Made by a program: the position numbers and the translations under genes. From positions 186,001 to 250,000 of the forward strand of contig CAWEJL010000004.1 of assembly GCA_963809385.1 (NCBI GenBank): 64,000 nucleotides of DNA, given 5' to 3'. Below are positions 63,808 through 64,000 of this stretch, in pieces. The notes under the pieces were generated by a model. The model saw only the letters and a program-made list of their open reading frames with translations, had not been told where the DNA came from and ran no database searches. This stretch comes from JAKAIY01 sp963809385. GTDB lineage: Bacteria; Chloroflexota; Ktedonobacteria; Ktedonobacterales; JADMIN01. Numbering within the stretch: the stretch's first letter is position 1; the number at the start of each line of letters is the position of its first letter.

Positions 63808-64000
63808 ATGCCGGGAAAGCGCCGCCGCCACGGCGAGCCGCGCCTGCTGCCCGTCCGCGTCACGCAGCGCGACGACTGGGGGCGCGCGCTGGAGGTCGGC
63901 GGAGTCACCCAGTCCATCAGCGTTCCCGATGACGAGCCAGTGGCGGACGGCGAGCCACACCCCGGCCCGCGCGGCGGCTATTGGGGGCTCATGCTGCCGC
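63808..64000 (+). CDS. 5' part of a gene cut by the window end (possibly spermidine synthase-like)
   Basis: ATG 63808 opens a frame that reaches the window edge (64 residues seen). It starts MPGKRRRHGEPRLLPVRVTQ and includes ALEVGGVTQSISV and GGYWGLMLP. The last part resembles the segment preceding the SAM/dcSAM-binding glycine loop of polyamine aminopropyltransferase-like methyltransferases (G-Y-W-x-x-M-L-P), but the diagnostic motif lies outside the window. It follows the previous gene closely and was probably co-transcribed. Confidence 0.45.
   Translation, partial: MPGKRRRHGEPRLLPVRVTQRDDWGRALEVGGVTQSISVPDDEPVADGEPHPGPRGGYWGLMLP

Overview
This is a GC-rich bacterial chromosome segment, roughly two-thirds G+C by eye, with no plasmid or prophage backbone. 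Lipoproteins with Thr/Ser/Pro-rich linkers, a predicted F420-linked flavoprotein (PPOX plus FbiB C-terminal-like domains), DUF3090, DUF2277 and a DUF422/CruF-like membrane protein suggest Chloroflexota (possibly Ktedonobacteria-like). This placement is an inference, because no rRNA or other phylogenetic marker lies in the window.

Layout. 1-1849: remnant of an IS5-type transposase, then an FAD oxidoreductase. 1921-10890 (all minus strand): a glycerol/dihydroxyacetone island, dhaK-glpK-glpF-glpD-dhaL-dhaM-ptsI. It couples glycerol uptake (GlpF), phosphorylation (GlpK) and oxidation (GlpD) with PEP-dependent dihydroxyacetone phosphorylation by DhaK/DhaL, using a DhaM that has only the EIIA domain and a separate enzyme I; HPr is not in the window. 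11327-15863: a frameshifted beta-propeller-like lipoprotein, a thioesterase, Dps and a large protein with a nucleosidase-like C-terminus. 16010-20530: a decayed Rhs/YD-repeat locus with three core fragments and two tail/partner cassettes; its central part is much more A+T-rich. 20689-28847: lipoprotein, DUF2277, ClpS-like protein, a membrane-anchored protein with five evenly spaced PIW motifs, a frameshifted GNAT, DUF3090, a frameshifted DUF5671-like membrane protein and HflX.

29117-35689: a NarL-type two-component pair, MFS exporter, GNAT, ADP-ribosylglycohydrolase and formyltransferase. 35725-37093: a compact unit with a strong sigma-70-like promoter, an MvdD-type ATP-grasp ligase, a 55-residue peptide carrying a microviridin-like leader motif (PFLFQFLE) and a strong terminator. 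This is a candidate graspetide (RiPP) locus and the best candidate here for a new system. 37527-43600: PAC2 protein, Ig-like membrane protein, a 1004-residue TPR protein and tRNA-Val. 43843-45496: a SLOG-like gene (frameshifted) converging on a DUF4231/SLATT-like membrane protein, a pairing known from predicted nucleotide-signalling conflict systems.

45738-57099: Nudix, DMT transporter, RsgA, zinc ribbon, YceI, CheY-like receiver, a secreted zincin-like protein, RtcB, a ParB-like protein and DUF2252. 57721-64000: a CruF-like membrane protein, an F420-type flavoprotein, a crotonase and FabG, then GalU, a membrane protein and a gene cut by the window end. Single-base frameshifts, several at short homopolymers, recur in otherwise conserved genes, so base-level assembly errors should be excluded before calling these pseudogenes.
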